DNA of 64,000 bases from Paenibacillus wynnii (lineage in GTDB: Bacteria; Bacillota; Bacilli; Paenibacillales; Paenibacillaceae): assembly GCF_000757885.1 (NCBI RefSeq), contig NZ_JQCR01000002.1, forward strand, positions 2,170,001-2,234,000, read 5' to 3'. The stretch's first letter is position 1, and each line of letters opens with the position of its first letter. This document shows positions 44,747 to 53,432 of the stretch, one piece after another. Position numbers and translations under genes: made by a program. The notes beneath the pieces were generated by a model, which had not been told where the DNA came from, searched no databases, and was given only the letters and a program-made list of their open reading frames with translations.

Positions 44747-45604
44747 ATGAATCTTGATCAATATTATTCTATAGGCCAAGTGGCGAGAATCTGCTCGATA
44801 TCTATTCAAACTCTGCGCTACTACGATAAAATCGGATTGGTGATTCCCAACTATACGGACCCATTAACAGGTTATCGATATTATTCTAATCGTGATCTGC
44901 TGTATATAAAGATCGTTCAGGACATGAAGGTGCTGCATTTCACATTAGACGAAATAGGGACAATGTTGAAAAGCGATAACTTAGACAGTCTCTTTGCAAA
45001 GTTCGAAACTAAGAAAAAAGAAACTTTGGAGGAGATTCAAAGGCTGGAGAAAACCGTCAAATCAATCGAACAAAGAACGGCCCGAATCCTTATGCTCCAG
45101 GAATTAGGAGGGGGACTGAAGGACCTTGATGTGCTAGTGGAATTGAAACGGATTCCCGACCGACAAATCATATCTGACAGAGGCCGGTACGTCTGCGGAA
45201 TGGAGCCATCAATTATAAAGTTCACCGAGCTGTTCGGCAGGGTGGAAGCTATCGGGGGGAATCCGGGTCACATCATGACCATATACCACGAGAACATCAT
45301 GACCTTTGACCGTGCGGAATCCGACTTGGAATATTGTATTATTCTTAACTCTGTAGGCCCGAATAACGAGAATATACGCATCATACCTGAGGGTGATTAT
45401 ATTACCGCCCTTTATTGTGGAATTCCTAACGATACCTCCTGCAAACGGATTTATAGTAAGCTGCTGCAGTGGATTGAAGAGAATGGATACGTTGAACATG
45501 GCGCCTCTATTGAACATTACATCGTGGATATGGCACAAATGATGAAGCCGGAGGAGTTTATTATCGAGCTTCAGGTTCCTGTTATAAAAGCATTGACCCT
45601 ATAG
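44747..45604 (+). CDS. MerR-family regulator with effector-binding C-domain
   Basis: 285 residues. MerR HTH at about 6-75 (YSIGQVARICSISIQTLRYYDKIGLVIPN, TGYRYYSNRD), a coiled dimer helix (LEEIQRLEKTVKSIEQRT), then a BmrR/GyrI-like domain (about 125-285; EIHYIVDMAQMMKPEEFIIELQVP). The multidrug-binding type of MerR responds to small hydrophobic ligands. Likely regulates the downstream epimerase; 52-bp gap, same strand. Confidence 0.87.
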   Translation: MNLDQYYSIGQVARICSISIQTLRYYDKIGLVIPNYTDPLTGYRYYSNRDLLYIKIVQDMKVLHFTLDEIGTMLKSDNLDSLFAKFETKKKETLEEIQRLEKTVKSIEQRTARILMLQELGGGLKDLDVLVELKRIPDRQIISDRGRYVCGMEPSIIKFTELFGRVEAIGGNPGHIMTIYHENIMTFDRAESDLEYCIILNSVGPNNENIRIIPEGDYITALYCGIPNDTSCKRIYSKLLQWIEENGYVEHGASIEHYIVDMAQMMKPEEFIIELQVPVIKALTL

Positions 45605-45655
45605 TAGCTATAGGGTTTATTTTATTATTATCCAGTATTAATGAGGGGGATAATA

Positions 45656-46585
45656 ATGAATTTAATTTTAGGAACAGGTCCGTTAGGAATGGCTGTAATG
45701 AAGGAACTTGTCGCTCGGAATGAGCCTGTTAAAATGGTTAGTTCCCATGGAAAAGCAATGGTCCCACAGGGAGTAAGGGTAGAAAAGGCAGATCTTATGG
45801 ATATAGAGCAAGCTAAGAACATCATGAAGGGCTCGAAGTTCATTTATCAGTGTGCACAACCCCCGTACCAAAAGTGGGGGGAGCTAGGTATACCCTTTCA
45901 GGATAATATCATATTAGGTGCCATGGCAGCCGGGGCGAAGCTCGTTGTAGCTGAGAACATGTATATGTACGGGTTGGTAAAAGGGAGTATGCATGAGAAC
46001 TCACCTATTGCTGCTACGACTAAGAAGGGTAAGGTTAGGGCTGATATGTCCCGGATATTAAGTAAATTATATGAAGAGGGTTCCCTGCAGGTCACTATAG
46101 GAAGAGGAGCTGACTTTTTCGGTCCGAACGTACACAATTCTTCTGTAGGTTCCAGGCTTTTTAATCCCATATCGAAGGGGAAAGCTTGCACGGTAATGGG
46201 TAATCCAGATAAGAAGCATACGTACACCTTTATTGATGATTTTGGAAAAGCACTCGTTGTGCTTAGTCAACACGAGGATGCCTTTGGAGAGGTATGGCAT
46301 GTACCGAATGCGGAGACGGTTACAACAACAGAGTTCATAGAAAAGGCGTATGGTATTGCCGGGTTTCCTGCGGATATTCGAACAATGGGAAGAGGGATGC
46401 TGCGTTTAGGGGGATTGTTCATACCCGCAGCAAGAGAGAGCATAGAAATGCTGTATCAATTTGAAGAAGACTTTATCGTAGACAGTCGCAAATTCACCGA
46501 GCGGTTTGGTATGACAGCAACACCCTTAGAACATGCTTTGGACAAAACTTTACAGTCGGTTAGTTGGGAGTACAGTAGGGTTTAA
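45656..46585 (+). CDS. NAD-dependent epimerase/dehydratase-like protein
   Basis: 309 residues from ATG 45656 (RBS GAGGGGGA). GTGPLGMAVMKEL binds NAD, followed by KFIYQCAQPPYQKWGEL and MYMYGLVKGSMHE, where Tyr/Lys positions differ from classic YxxxK. Belongs to the extended-SDR group often called NAD-dependent epimerase. Substrate unknown. Downstream of a MerR-type regulator. Confidence 0.82.
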   Translation: MNLILGTGPLGMAVMKELVARNEPVKMVSSHGKAMVPQGVRVEKADLMDIEQAKNIMKGSKFIYQCAQPPYQKWGELGIPFQDNIILGAMAAGAKLVVAENMYMYGLVKGSMHENSPIAATTKKGKVRADMSRILSKLYEEGSLQVTIGRGADFFGPNVHNSSVGSRLFNPISKGKACTVMGNPDKKHTYTFIDDFGKALVVLSQHEDAFGEVWHVPNAETVTTTEFIEKAYGIAGFPADIRTMGRGMLRLGGLFIPAARESIEMLYQFEEDFIVDSRKFTERFGMTATPLEHALDKTLQSVSWEYSRV

Positions 46586-46605
46586 TCCAACAGTATAAAC
46601 AAAAA

Positions 46606-46641
46606 AAGCAACCTCAAGTCTGTGAAGACTTGAGGTTGCTT
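46606..46641. terminator. Bidirectional terminator
   Basis: A 16-bp perfect stem AAGCAACCTCAAGTCT / AGACTTGAGGTTGCTT with GTGA loop, preceded by AAAAAAA, between convergent genes. Confidence 0.9.
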
Positions 46642-46660
46642 AATTATAAACGTTTTAGCT

Positions 46661-47578
46661 TTAAGGCAGCATATTGCCTGCCGCACGATAGATAGCATAC
46701 CAATCTTCGCGAGTCAGGTGAACATCGCCTGCTTTGATGCAATCCTTTAACCGATCGATATTCATCGTACCGATAACCGGTTGCATGTGTGCGGGATGGC
46801 GCAAGAGCCATGCGATAGCAATCGTTGTGTTGCTAACCTCATATTTGCTTGCGATTTCATCGATCTTTTGATTCAATTCCGGGAATTTGTCGCTTCCAAG
46901 GAATACGCCTTCAAAGAATCCGTACTGGAAAGGTGACCAAGGCTGAATGGTGATATCGTTCAATCGGCAATAATCCAGGATCAGACCGTCACGGTTCACA
47001 GCAGCTTCATTCTCCATATTTACATTGAATCCTTGAGAAATCATGTTGGCGTTAGTGATGCTCAATTGCAGCTGGTTGGCAACAAGCGGCTGCTTCACTG
47101 CTTTTTTCAGCAGCTGGATCTGCATAGGGGTCTGATTGGAAACGCCGAAATGGCGTACTTTTCCTGAGCTTTCAAGGATATCAAAAGCTTCGGCTACTTC
47201 CTCCGGTTCTACCAAAGTATCGGGACGGTGCAGAAGCAGAATATCCAGGTAATCGGTTCTTAATCGCTTCAAGATAGCATCTACTGAGTTTAATATATGT
47301 TCTTTGGAAAAATCGAACATCCCTTGCCGGATGCCGCATTTGGATTGCAGAATAATTTTCTCGCGAATATTGTTATCCATATGGATGGCATCGGCGAAGA
47401 TTTCCTCGCAAGCTCCGGCACCGTATATATCCGCATGGTCGAAGAAATTTGCACCCTCATCTAGCGCGGTTTGAACAAATTGCTCCGCCTCACTCTTGTC
47501 CAGTGAATTAATACGCATACAACCTACTGCAATAACCGGAACCTCTAAAGTGCTGGTCCCTAGTTTCATTGTCCTCAT
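46661..47578 (-). CDS. Aldo/keto reductase
   Basis: 305 residues from ATG 47578 (RBS AAGGAGGA); the frame runs farther upstream without support. AKR motifs: NFFDHADIYGAG (catalytic Asp and Tyr near residue 50-55), a Lys in IILQSKCGIR (near 84), and catalytic His in YLDILLLHRPDT (near 120). NADPH-dependent reductase of the YcsN/YtbE kind. C-terminal helix IATIAWLLRHPAHMQPVIGTMNIDRL as usual. Substrate unknown. Confidence 0.9.
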   Translation of the reverse strand: MRTMKLGTSTLEVPVIAVGCMRINSLDKSEAEQFVQTALDEGANFFDHADIYGAGACEEIFADAIHMDNNIREKIILQSKCGIRQGMFDFSKEHILNSVDAILKRLRTDYLDILLLHRPDTLVEPEEVAEAFDILESSGKVRHFGVSNQTPMQIQLLKKAVKQPLVANQLQLSITNANMISQGFNVNMENEAAVNRDGLILDYCRLNDITIQPWSPFQYGFFEGVFLGSDKFPELNQKIDEIASKYEVSNTTIAIAWLLRHPAHMQPVIGTMNIDRLKDCIKAGDVHLTREDWYAIYRAAGNMLP

Positions 47579-47714
47579 GATGAATGTCCTCCTTAGTATT
47601 GGTACCTGGCGATTATTGTATAAGTATTCTGAAAAAAGTATAACTGAATACATAGGCTTATGTAAGTGCTGAAAAATTCTATAGTAAGTAAAAGAAATGT
47701 AACTAAGCCAGGTT

Positions 47715-48785
47715 CTATAACAGCCCGTCAACCGCCTGATCTAATTCAGCACATTTGCCTTCACTAAGCCATTCTTCGGGAATAATAAGATAACTTCCAG
47801 AGCAGCTTTTTAAATAACTGTATATAATTTGGGCCTCGTCAAGCTTATGACGGCTGATTTCTACAGAAGCCTCTAAGGGAAGGTTCTTGAAGTGATCTGA
47901 AATGGCCGACTGTATGGAGGCATGCAATTGCTTCGTGTCCAGAGTTAGGGTATCGAGTTTTGAACGAAAGAGGATACGGCTGCCTTTGATCAGAATGAGC
48001 TTGAGGGTACCTTCGTCCATATGCTCCAGTACAACAATATTTTTGTTCTCCTCAGTGAAGCCGATCACCTTCTCTTTTTGAAGCAAGGAGCTGACAGCTC
48101 CGGTTAGGTCCCGGTATTTGGCCGCAGTCTCGAAGTCAAACCTCTCCGCCGCCTCATTCATTCTTCCCTCTAGATCACAAAGGATACTCCTATCTGTTCC
48201 GTTCAACAACGCAATAATTTGATCTATAATTTCATTGTACTTCTTAAGTGCCTCTCCGCCTGCACACATTCCTATGCATAAACCAAGGGAATGATTAAGA
48301 CAGTGAGATGTTCTGGCATGGGGGCTGCTGCAGAGGATTTTTTGAGATTCTTTGATCCCTTGAACTGCTCTTTCCACAGTACTTCTGCTGGTATAGGGGC
48401 CAAAATGCAGGCTTTGCCCATCCTCATTGAAATCATAGGTGACTTCGAGTTTCCGGTAGGCCTCATTGGAACGAATGACGATGTAGTTATAGGCCTTTGG
48501 GTTTTTCATTTTTCTATTGTACATCGGTTTGATTTCTTTGATTAATTGGCACTCCAGCATAAAGGCTTCAAACTCTGTATCGGTGAGAATGAAATCGAGG
48601 TCTCTAATGTTTCTCACTAATTGTTTTACCTTAGGAGAATGCCCTTTGGAGTTGTAGAAATAGGATTGAACTCTTTTCTTCAGCTGTTTGGCTTTGCCGA
48701 CATAAATAATATTGCCCAGACTATCCTTCATCAGGTATACGCCGGGAGATAGAGGAAGAGAGGCTACCTTTTCTGTAAGATTCAT
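47715..48785 (-). CDS. Short UvrC homologue (GIY-YIG nuclease and UvrB-binding motif, no C-terminal nuclease)
   Basis: 356 residues from ATG 48785; full UvrC is about 590-610. The GIY-YIG nuclease (PGVYLMKDSLGNIIYVGKAKQLKKRVQSYF) is intact at about 12-45, with catalytic Tyr/Arg/Glu-like positions, and the UvrB/UvrC motif is at about 195-230 (LEGRMNEAAERFDFETAAKYRDLTGAVSSL). After about 250 there is a short unique tail where the RNase H-like nuclease and helix-hairpin-helix should be. Like E. coli Cho, it could make the 3' incision in nucleotide-excision repair. RBS is weak; the start is uncertain. Confidence 0.82.
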   Translation of the reverse strand: MNLTEKVASLPLSPGVYLMKDSLGNIIYVGKAKQLKKRVQSYFYNSKGHSPKVKQLVRNIRDLDFILTDTEFEAFMLECQLIKEIKPMYNRKMKNPKAYNYIVIRSNEAYRKLEVTYDFNEDGQSLHFGPYTSRSTVERAVQGIKESQKILCSSPHARTSHCLNHSLGLCIGMCAGGEALKKYNEIIDQIIALLNGTDRSILCDLEGRMNEAAERFDFETAAKYRDLTGAVSSLLQKEKVIGFTEENKNIVVLEHMDEGTLKLILIKGSRILFRSKLDTLTLDTKQLHASIQSAISDHFKNLPLEASVEISRHKLDEAQIIYSYLKSCSGSYLIIPEEWLSEGKCAELDQAVDGLL

Positions 48786-48934
48786 AGAACTAAGTATAAA
48801 CGATGATTCCCTATAGAGATACAATCGGAGAATGTCTTATTATTTGTCAAGAGAAGAGGACTATGGCAGAATATAAGGAAACCCAAGAATTCATAGATTT
48901 AGAAGGTTAACCCTAACGAACGGAGAATGAACTG

Positions 48935-49276
48935 ATGACTGTTTTACCAAATTGTCCAAAATGCAATTCAGAATACACCTATGAAGATGGAAGTATGCTC
49001 ATTTGCCCGGAATGTGCTCATGAGTGGAGTATAGAATTAGATGCAGAGAATGGTGAGGATCAGAAAGTAATCAAGGATTCCAATGGAAATGTGCTAAACG
49101 ATGGGGATACGGTTACGGTTATTAAAGACCTGAAGGTAAAGGGAAGCTCATCCGTAATTAAAATAGGCACAAAGGTAAAAAACATACGTTTGGTCGATGG
49201 AGATCATGATATCGATTGTAAAATTGATGGCTTTGGAGCTATGAAATTGAAGTCTGAATTTGTTAAAAAAGTATAG
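48935..49276 (+). CDS. yjdM: Zinc-ribbon protein YjdM (PhnA family)
   Basis: 113 residues. Zn ribbon [25 protein letters not shown] at about 8-32 with four Cys, then [32 protein letters not shown], the invariant PhnA/YjdM domain. Despite the old name it is not proven to act in phosphonate use. It stands alone between uvrC-like and kinase genes. GTAACGGAGAA RBS precedes ATG 48935. Confidence 0.92.
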   Translation: MTVLPNCPKCNSEYTYEDGSMLICPECAHEWSIELDAENGEDQKVIKDSNGNVLNDGDTVTVIKDLKVKGSSSVIKIGTKVKNIRLVDGDHDIDCKIDGFGAMKLKSEFVKKV

Positions 49277-49461
49277 AACAACTAAGTCTGGAAGGAGCTA
49301 AGCGCTGAGCTTAGCTTTTTTATTTGGGCTGAATCTACAATTTTATTGTTTGTATATAACATTGTTATCAATTCTATCGGATTTGTATGTATTTTTGTCT
49401 AATTTCTGATAACATAGAAAGTGCTTAATGGAAGATTAAATCCGCGCGGGGGCTAACATCT

Positions 49462-51258
49462 ATGAACTACAACCTGTATTTATCGGCTCTCCTGATGGCA
49501 GCCACCTGCTGCTCAATGGTTATGACCTATCTTTCATGGAAAAGAAGAGAGCTTCCCATCGCGATAAGCTACGGGTTGGGTATGTTAGCGGGCTCCTTTT
49601 ATACCTTCGGTTATGCTTTTGAAATTGTCAGTACTACTTTGGATCATATACGCTTTTGGCTTCGCGTTGAATATATCGGCATTCCTTTCGGCTCAGTAAT
49701 ATGGATCATTATGGTATTGCAGTATACGGGCCGCCAATCCCTTGTTCATCGAAGGCTAATTACACTCCTCCTGATTATTCCCACTCTAACGATTACAGCC
49801 CATTACACGAACGAATGGCATCATTGGTATTACAAGAGCGTGACACTTAATTGGTCTGAGGGTTTTCCTTTGGTATCTCTGGTTAAAGGTCCCCTATACG
49901 TGGTTCATGTTGCTTATTCCTATATTCTTTTTGCATTAGGCACGGCTTTGATGTTCCAAATGTACCTACGAGCTAATTCCCGGATGAAAAAGCAAATCGC
50001 CTTAATGATTATTGGCTCCTGGGGTCCCTATGGCTTTACACTCGTGTATTTAAGCGGTGTGATCTACATGCCTATTGATATATCTCCATTTGGTTTTGTT
50101 TTTTCAGGTTTCTTCTATTTGTGGGGAATCTATCAGTTTAATATGCTGAGATTAGCACCCTTGGCCTTGCAAAAGGTATTCGAATCCATGCAGGACGCGG
50201 TCATAATATTTGATTTGGACAACAACTTAACCAGTTTTAATCAGTCTGCAAAGGGGATTGTTGAGGGATTACATAAAAAGCATATCGGCCTGCCAGCGTT
50301 TCAAGTGTTCACCCGTTATCCGACCCTCCTTGAAAGGATCATACAAGGACCAACCGTGGACAGCAAAATCCAAATTTCAGGTCAAGCAGACGCTAAGTTT
50401 TATAATATCCATATGTCAGCGGTCAATGATACTAACCAAAAACCGGTTGGCAAAATGCTATTGCTTAGCGATGTCACGGAAATGGTCCGATCGGAGAAGA
50501 AATTACTGGAGAACTCCAGACAGTTAAAAGAGCTGAATGCGTTCAAGGATCGAATGTTCAACGTAGTGGCTCATGATATTCGCGATCCCCTTGCGGTGCT
50601 CACCAATCTAATGGAGTTGATGGAGGAGGAGCTGCAGACTTGCGGAGAGAGCCATGAAGAAATCCTGCAAGAAATGGGGCAGCAAATTCAGAATACATTT
50701 ACTCTGGTGGAAAGCTTGCTGGATTGGTTCCGGGGTCAAAGGGAAGGGATGGTTTTTCATCCGGTTGCTTTGAATCTATCCAACGTAGTCGAGGTTAACA
50801 TGAATTTGTTGCAAATCCGCAGTGCGAGAAAAGGAATACGAATTCGATCCGACATCCCGCTTGGAAGTATTGTCTATGCAGATAAGGAGATGCTTCATTT
50901 GGTTCTGCGTAATCTGCTCTCTAATGCTCTGAAGTTTACGGAGTCCGGGGGAATCATTCAGCTGCAAGCAGAACGTGTGGAGGGTAAAATGATTGTATCT
51001 ATAATCGATACAGGAGAAGGAGTATCAGCAGATCTTACGGATTCCTTATTTCAGGAAGCCTATTCTATTACCTCAGAGGGAACAGACGGAGAGCGAGGCT
51101 TTGGGCTTGGACTCACCTTATGCAGAGAATTTGTCCGCTTAAACGGCGGGGAAATATGGTTCGATAGCACACCTGCGCAAGGAAGCACCTTTTTCTTCTC
51201 CATCCCAACGCCCCCTAAAGCTACCCATTTCATGGCCAGCACAGAAGGGAGGGGATGA
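49462..51258 (+). CDS. Histidine kinase with 7-helix N-terminal domain and PAS
   Basis: 598 residues. Residues 1 to about 230 form seven membrane helices of the HisKA_7TM type. A PAS domain follows (about 240-350; FESMQDAVIIFDLDNNLTSFN), then HisKA with VVAHDIRDPLAVLTNLMELM (His near residue 371) and HATPase (LRNLLSNALKFTE, DTGEGV, GFGLGLTLCR). 1 bp upstream of the BTAD response regulator gene. RBS GGGGGC at 49450. The 7TM domain likely senses small signals at the membrane; ligand unknown. Confidence 0.88.
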   Translation: MNYNLYLSALLMAATCCSMVMTYLSWKRRELPIAISYGLGMLAGSFYTFGYAFEIVSTTLDHIRFWLRVEYIGIPFGSVIWIIMVLQYTGRQSLVHRRLITLLLIIPTLTITAHYTNEWHHWYYKSVTLNWSEGFPLVSLVKGPLYVVHVAYSYILFALGTALMFQMYLRANSRMKKQIALMIIGSWGPYGFTLVYLSGVIYMPIDISPFGFVFSGFFYLWGIYQFNMLRLAPLALQKVFESMQDAVIIFDLDNNLTSFNQSAKGIVEGLHKKHIGLPAFQVFTRYPTLLERIIQGPTVDSKIQISGQADAKFYNIHMSAVNDTNQKPVGKMLLLSDVTEMVRSEKKLLENSRQLKELNAFKDRMFNVVAHDIRDPLAVLTNLMELMEEELQTCGESHEEILQEMGQQIQNTFTLVESLLDWFRGQREGMVFHPVALNLSNVVEVNMNLLQIRSARKGIRIRSDIPLGSIVYADKEMLHLVLRNLLSNALKFTESGGIIQLQAERVEGKMIVSIIDTGEGVSADLTDSLFQEAYSITSEGTDGERGFGLGLTLCREFVRLNGGEIWFDSTPAQGSTFFFSIPTPPKATHFMASTEGRG

Positions 51259-51259
51259 G

Positions 51260-52396
51260 GTGAAGGTCGTTCTTATCGATGATGAAAAAGCCATGCATTT
51301 AATTATGAGGCGAATGCTTGCTAGGGTTGCGGATATCGAAATTATGGGAAGCTTTCTGGACACGAACTCAGCGTACTCTTATTTGGCTAATCATGAGGTG
51401 GATCTGGTGTTTGTGGATATAAGTATGCCCAAGGAGAGCGGCCTGGAGTTTGCGGCAAGATTACGGGCAAGCGGTCGATCCGTTAAACTCGTATTTGTTA
51501 CCTCCCACAAAGACTATGCGTTGTATGCCTTTGATGTCTATGCTTACGACTTTATTGTGAAGCCGGTTGATCAAGAGAGGTTGCATAGAACAGTTCACAG
51601 GGTACTTGCGGAGATGCATGCCGAACACTTTGTTCAAGCGAAGCAGGACCTTGGTTTCAGGGAGGTTAAGTTCAACTGCTTAGGCGGGATCGATATTCAA
51701 ATCTCACAGGGTGTGAGTGTGAAGTGGAAATCCAGTAAAAGTACGGAGCTCTTCAGCTATCTGCTTGTTCATAAAGGGAGATTTGTATCAAGAGCAAGGC
51801 TGATTGAGGATATCTATGAAGGAATGCCGCAGAAGAACGCAGAAACTTACTTGAACACCACGGTCTATCAGCTGCGCAAGGTATTGGAGTCTTGTGGCCT
51901 TAAGGAGAGCTTGCTTTCCGATAGCACTCATTATGCACTTACGCTTAACCAAGTGACAGTAGATGCTCATAGTTTCGAACAAGGATGCAGGCAGCTTGCC
52001 GTTGTGGATGAGACCACAATTGAACAGGCGCTGGAACTTGAACAGTTATATGAAGGTGATTTGTTTGGAGATCGGGGTTTTTCCTGGGCATGGAGTGAAG
52101 TTGGGCGTTTATCGTTAATGTATACGGCGCTAGTCCAGAAATTGTGCGGTGCCTTGCTGCATAGAGGTGACGCGAAGACCGCTATACGTCTATTAACGAA
52201 GCTTATCTCACGTAATGAATTGGATGAAGAGCCTAGAATGCTGCTTATGAAGGCCTTTGCTTTGCAAAAGAATAAGGAAGCGTTAGACCGACAATATTTG
52301 GAGTTTAAAGAGACGCTGCAGAAAGAGATCGGGGTATCACCTTCACTTGAAGCTGTGAGCTTATACGCGGAGCTGATTTCGGGAATGAATACTTAA
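51260..52396 (+). CDS. Response regulator with BTAD (SARP-like) activator domain
   Basis: 378 residues. Receiver with DDEKAMHLI, phosphoacceptor in LVFVDISMPKESGLE (near residue 55), and FIVKPVDQERLHR. Then a winged helix (KSTELFSYLLVHKGRFVSRARLIEDIYEGM) and a bacterial transcriptional activator (BTAD) domain at about 230-378 (DEEPRMLLMKAFALQKNKEALDRQY). GTG 51260. Forms a two-component system with the 7TM kinase. Likely controls nearby sugar genes, by position only. Confidence 0.86.
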   Translation: MKVVLIDDEKAMHLIMRRMLARVADIEIMGSFLDTNSAYSYLANHEVDLVFVDISMPKESGLEFAARLRASGRSVKLVFVTSHKDYALYAFDVYAYDFIVKPVDQERLHRTVHRVLAEMHAEHFVQAKQDLGFREVKFNCLGGIDIQISQGVSVKWKSSKSTELFSYLLVHKGRFVSRARLIEDIYEGMPQKNAETYLNTTVYQLRKVLESCGLKESLLSDSTHYALTLNQVTVDAHSFEQGCRQLAVVDETTIEQALELEQLYEGDLFGDRGFSWAWSEVGRLSLMYTALVQKLCGALLHRGDAKTAIRLLTKLISRNELDEEPRMLLMKAFALQKNKEALDRQYLEFKETLQKEIGVSPSLEAVSLYAELISGMNT

Positions 52397-52421
52397 CGGT
52401 TGAACTGGAGAGGACGGATGC

Positions 52422-53240
52422 ATGATGAAAATTTCTGTTTTTTATAGCCATATTCTTGTAGCGAGCGAGCAAACGGGGTTAACGGTGACGGACGTACTGA
52501 AGCAGGTTCATGAGTTCGGCATTGATGCGGTAGAGCTTGATCTTGACCAGGCCCTACCCGATAAGGAGGAGATGAAGGAGCGGCTGGAGCGGGCGAATAT
52601 TTCAGTCGCATCCATGTATGCCTTCTTTGATTTTGGCAATGATCCCAATGTAGAGCCGGGCTTGAAGTTCATTGATACAGCTGCCTTTCTGGGAGCGGGG
52701 AAAGTTCTGGTTATCCCAGGCTTCATTGAGGAATCGGCGGGGACGGAAGAGCGGGACAACGCATTACAGCGTATGGTTGGGGCATTGCAGGTGATGTGCG
52801 ATTATGCGGAGCAAAAGAATATTCTTGTTACTCTGGAGGACTTCGATGATTTTCGCGCGCCTTTCTCTACCTCGGGGGAATTGCTGTGGTTTATGGAACA
52901 GGTTCCGAAGCTGGGCTGCACCTTTGATACCGGCAATTTCCTAGTCCTTGGTGAGGATGAGCTTGAGGCTTTTGAGAAACTCAAGGCAAGAATTGTTCAT
53001 GTTCACCTCAAGGATCGCTCGCTAGATGAGGGGAATGGTGGGGTTCCAAAAATCACTACAGATGGAACGCGGCTATTCCCGTCTCCGGTTGGGTATGGCA
53101 TTATCCGAATAGAAGAGATCTTGAACCGGCTAAAGGCGAATGGGTACAGGGATACCTTGGCGATTGAGCACTTTGATGCGGCGAACGAGTTATCTTATAT
53201 GGAACAATCGGCCGAGTGGCTCCGCTCTAGACTTCACTAG
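52422..53240 (+). CDS. Sugar phosphate isomerase/epimerase (xylose isomerase-like TIM barrel)
   Basis: 272 residues. MKISVFYSHILVA start, metal-binding residues in VTLEDFDDFR (Glu near 138), TFDTGNFLVLGED (Asp near 171), VHVHLKDRS (His near 195) and IEHFDA (Glu near 247), the AP-endonuclease-2 type pattern. Predicted to isomerise a hexose or hydroxypyruvate-like sugar. Lies between a two-component system and a GH26 gene, which suggests a role in mannan or plant-sugar use. Confidence 0.85.
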   Translation: MMKISVFYSHILVASEQTGLTVTDVLKQVHEFGIDAVELDLDQALPDKEEMKERLERANISVASMYAFFDFGNDPNVEPGLKFIDTAAFLGAGKVLVIPGFIEESAGTEERDNALQRMVGALQVMCDYAEQKNILVTLEDFDDFRAPFSTSGELLWFMEQVPKLGCTFDTGNFLVLGEDELEAFEKLKARIVHVHLKDRSLDEGNGGVPKITTDGTRLFPSPVGYGIIRIEEILNRLKANGYRDTLAIEHFDAANELSYMEQSAEWLRSRLH

Positions 53241-53283
53241 GACAACAGATCTGTTGAGTGAACATTACTATCCAGAACTTCGT

Positions 53284-53331
53284 AAGGGATGTCCCAAAGC
53301 CGTGACGGTGATGGAACCTCTCTTTTTTTTT
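53284..53331 (+). terminator. Imperfect terminator after sugar isomerase gene
   Basis: AGGGATGTCC / GGAACCTCT imperfect stem with TTTTTTTTT after it; seems a decayed relative of the hairpins at 8429 and 16442. Confidence 0.5.
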
Positions 53332-53345
53332 GTGAAATATGTACA

Positions 53346-53374
53346 TTGACTTGATGGGTTAGACCCATTAATCT
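53346..53374 (+). promoter_or_regulatory. Promoter of GH26 gene with operator in the spacer
   Basis: -35 TTGACT (53346-53351), 17-base spacer, -10 TAATCT (53369-53374). The spacer contains ATGGGT-TAG-ACCCAT (53354-53368), a perfect 6-3-6 inverted repeat, placed where a repressor would block RNA polymerase. Confidence 0.6.
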
Positions 53375-53432
53375 AAACACATGTATATAACAATTATAAC
53401 AAAAATAACAAAAATAAAGAGGAGAGCTCAAA

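Noticed and set aside
47578..47731. Longer aldo/keto reductase with an N-terminal extension
   Set aside because: The extension lacks family similarity, and a strong RBS precedes ATG 47578.
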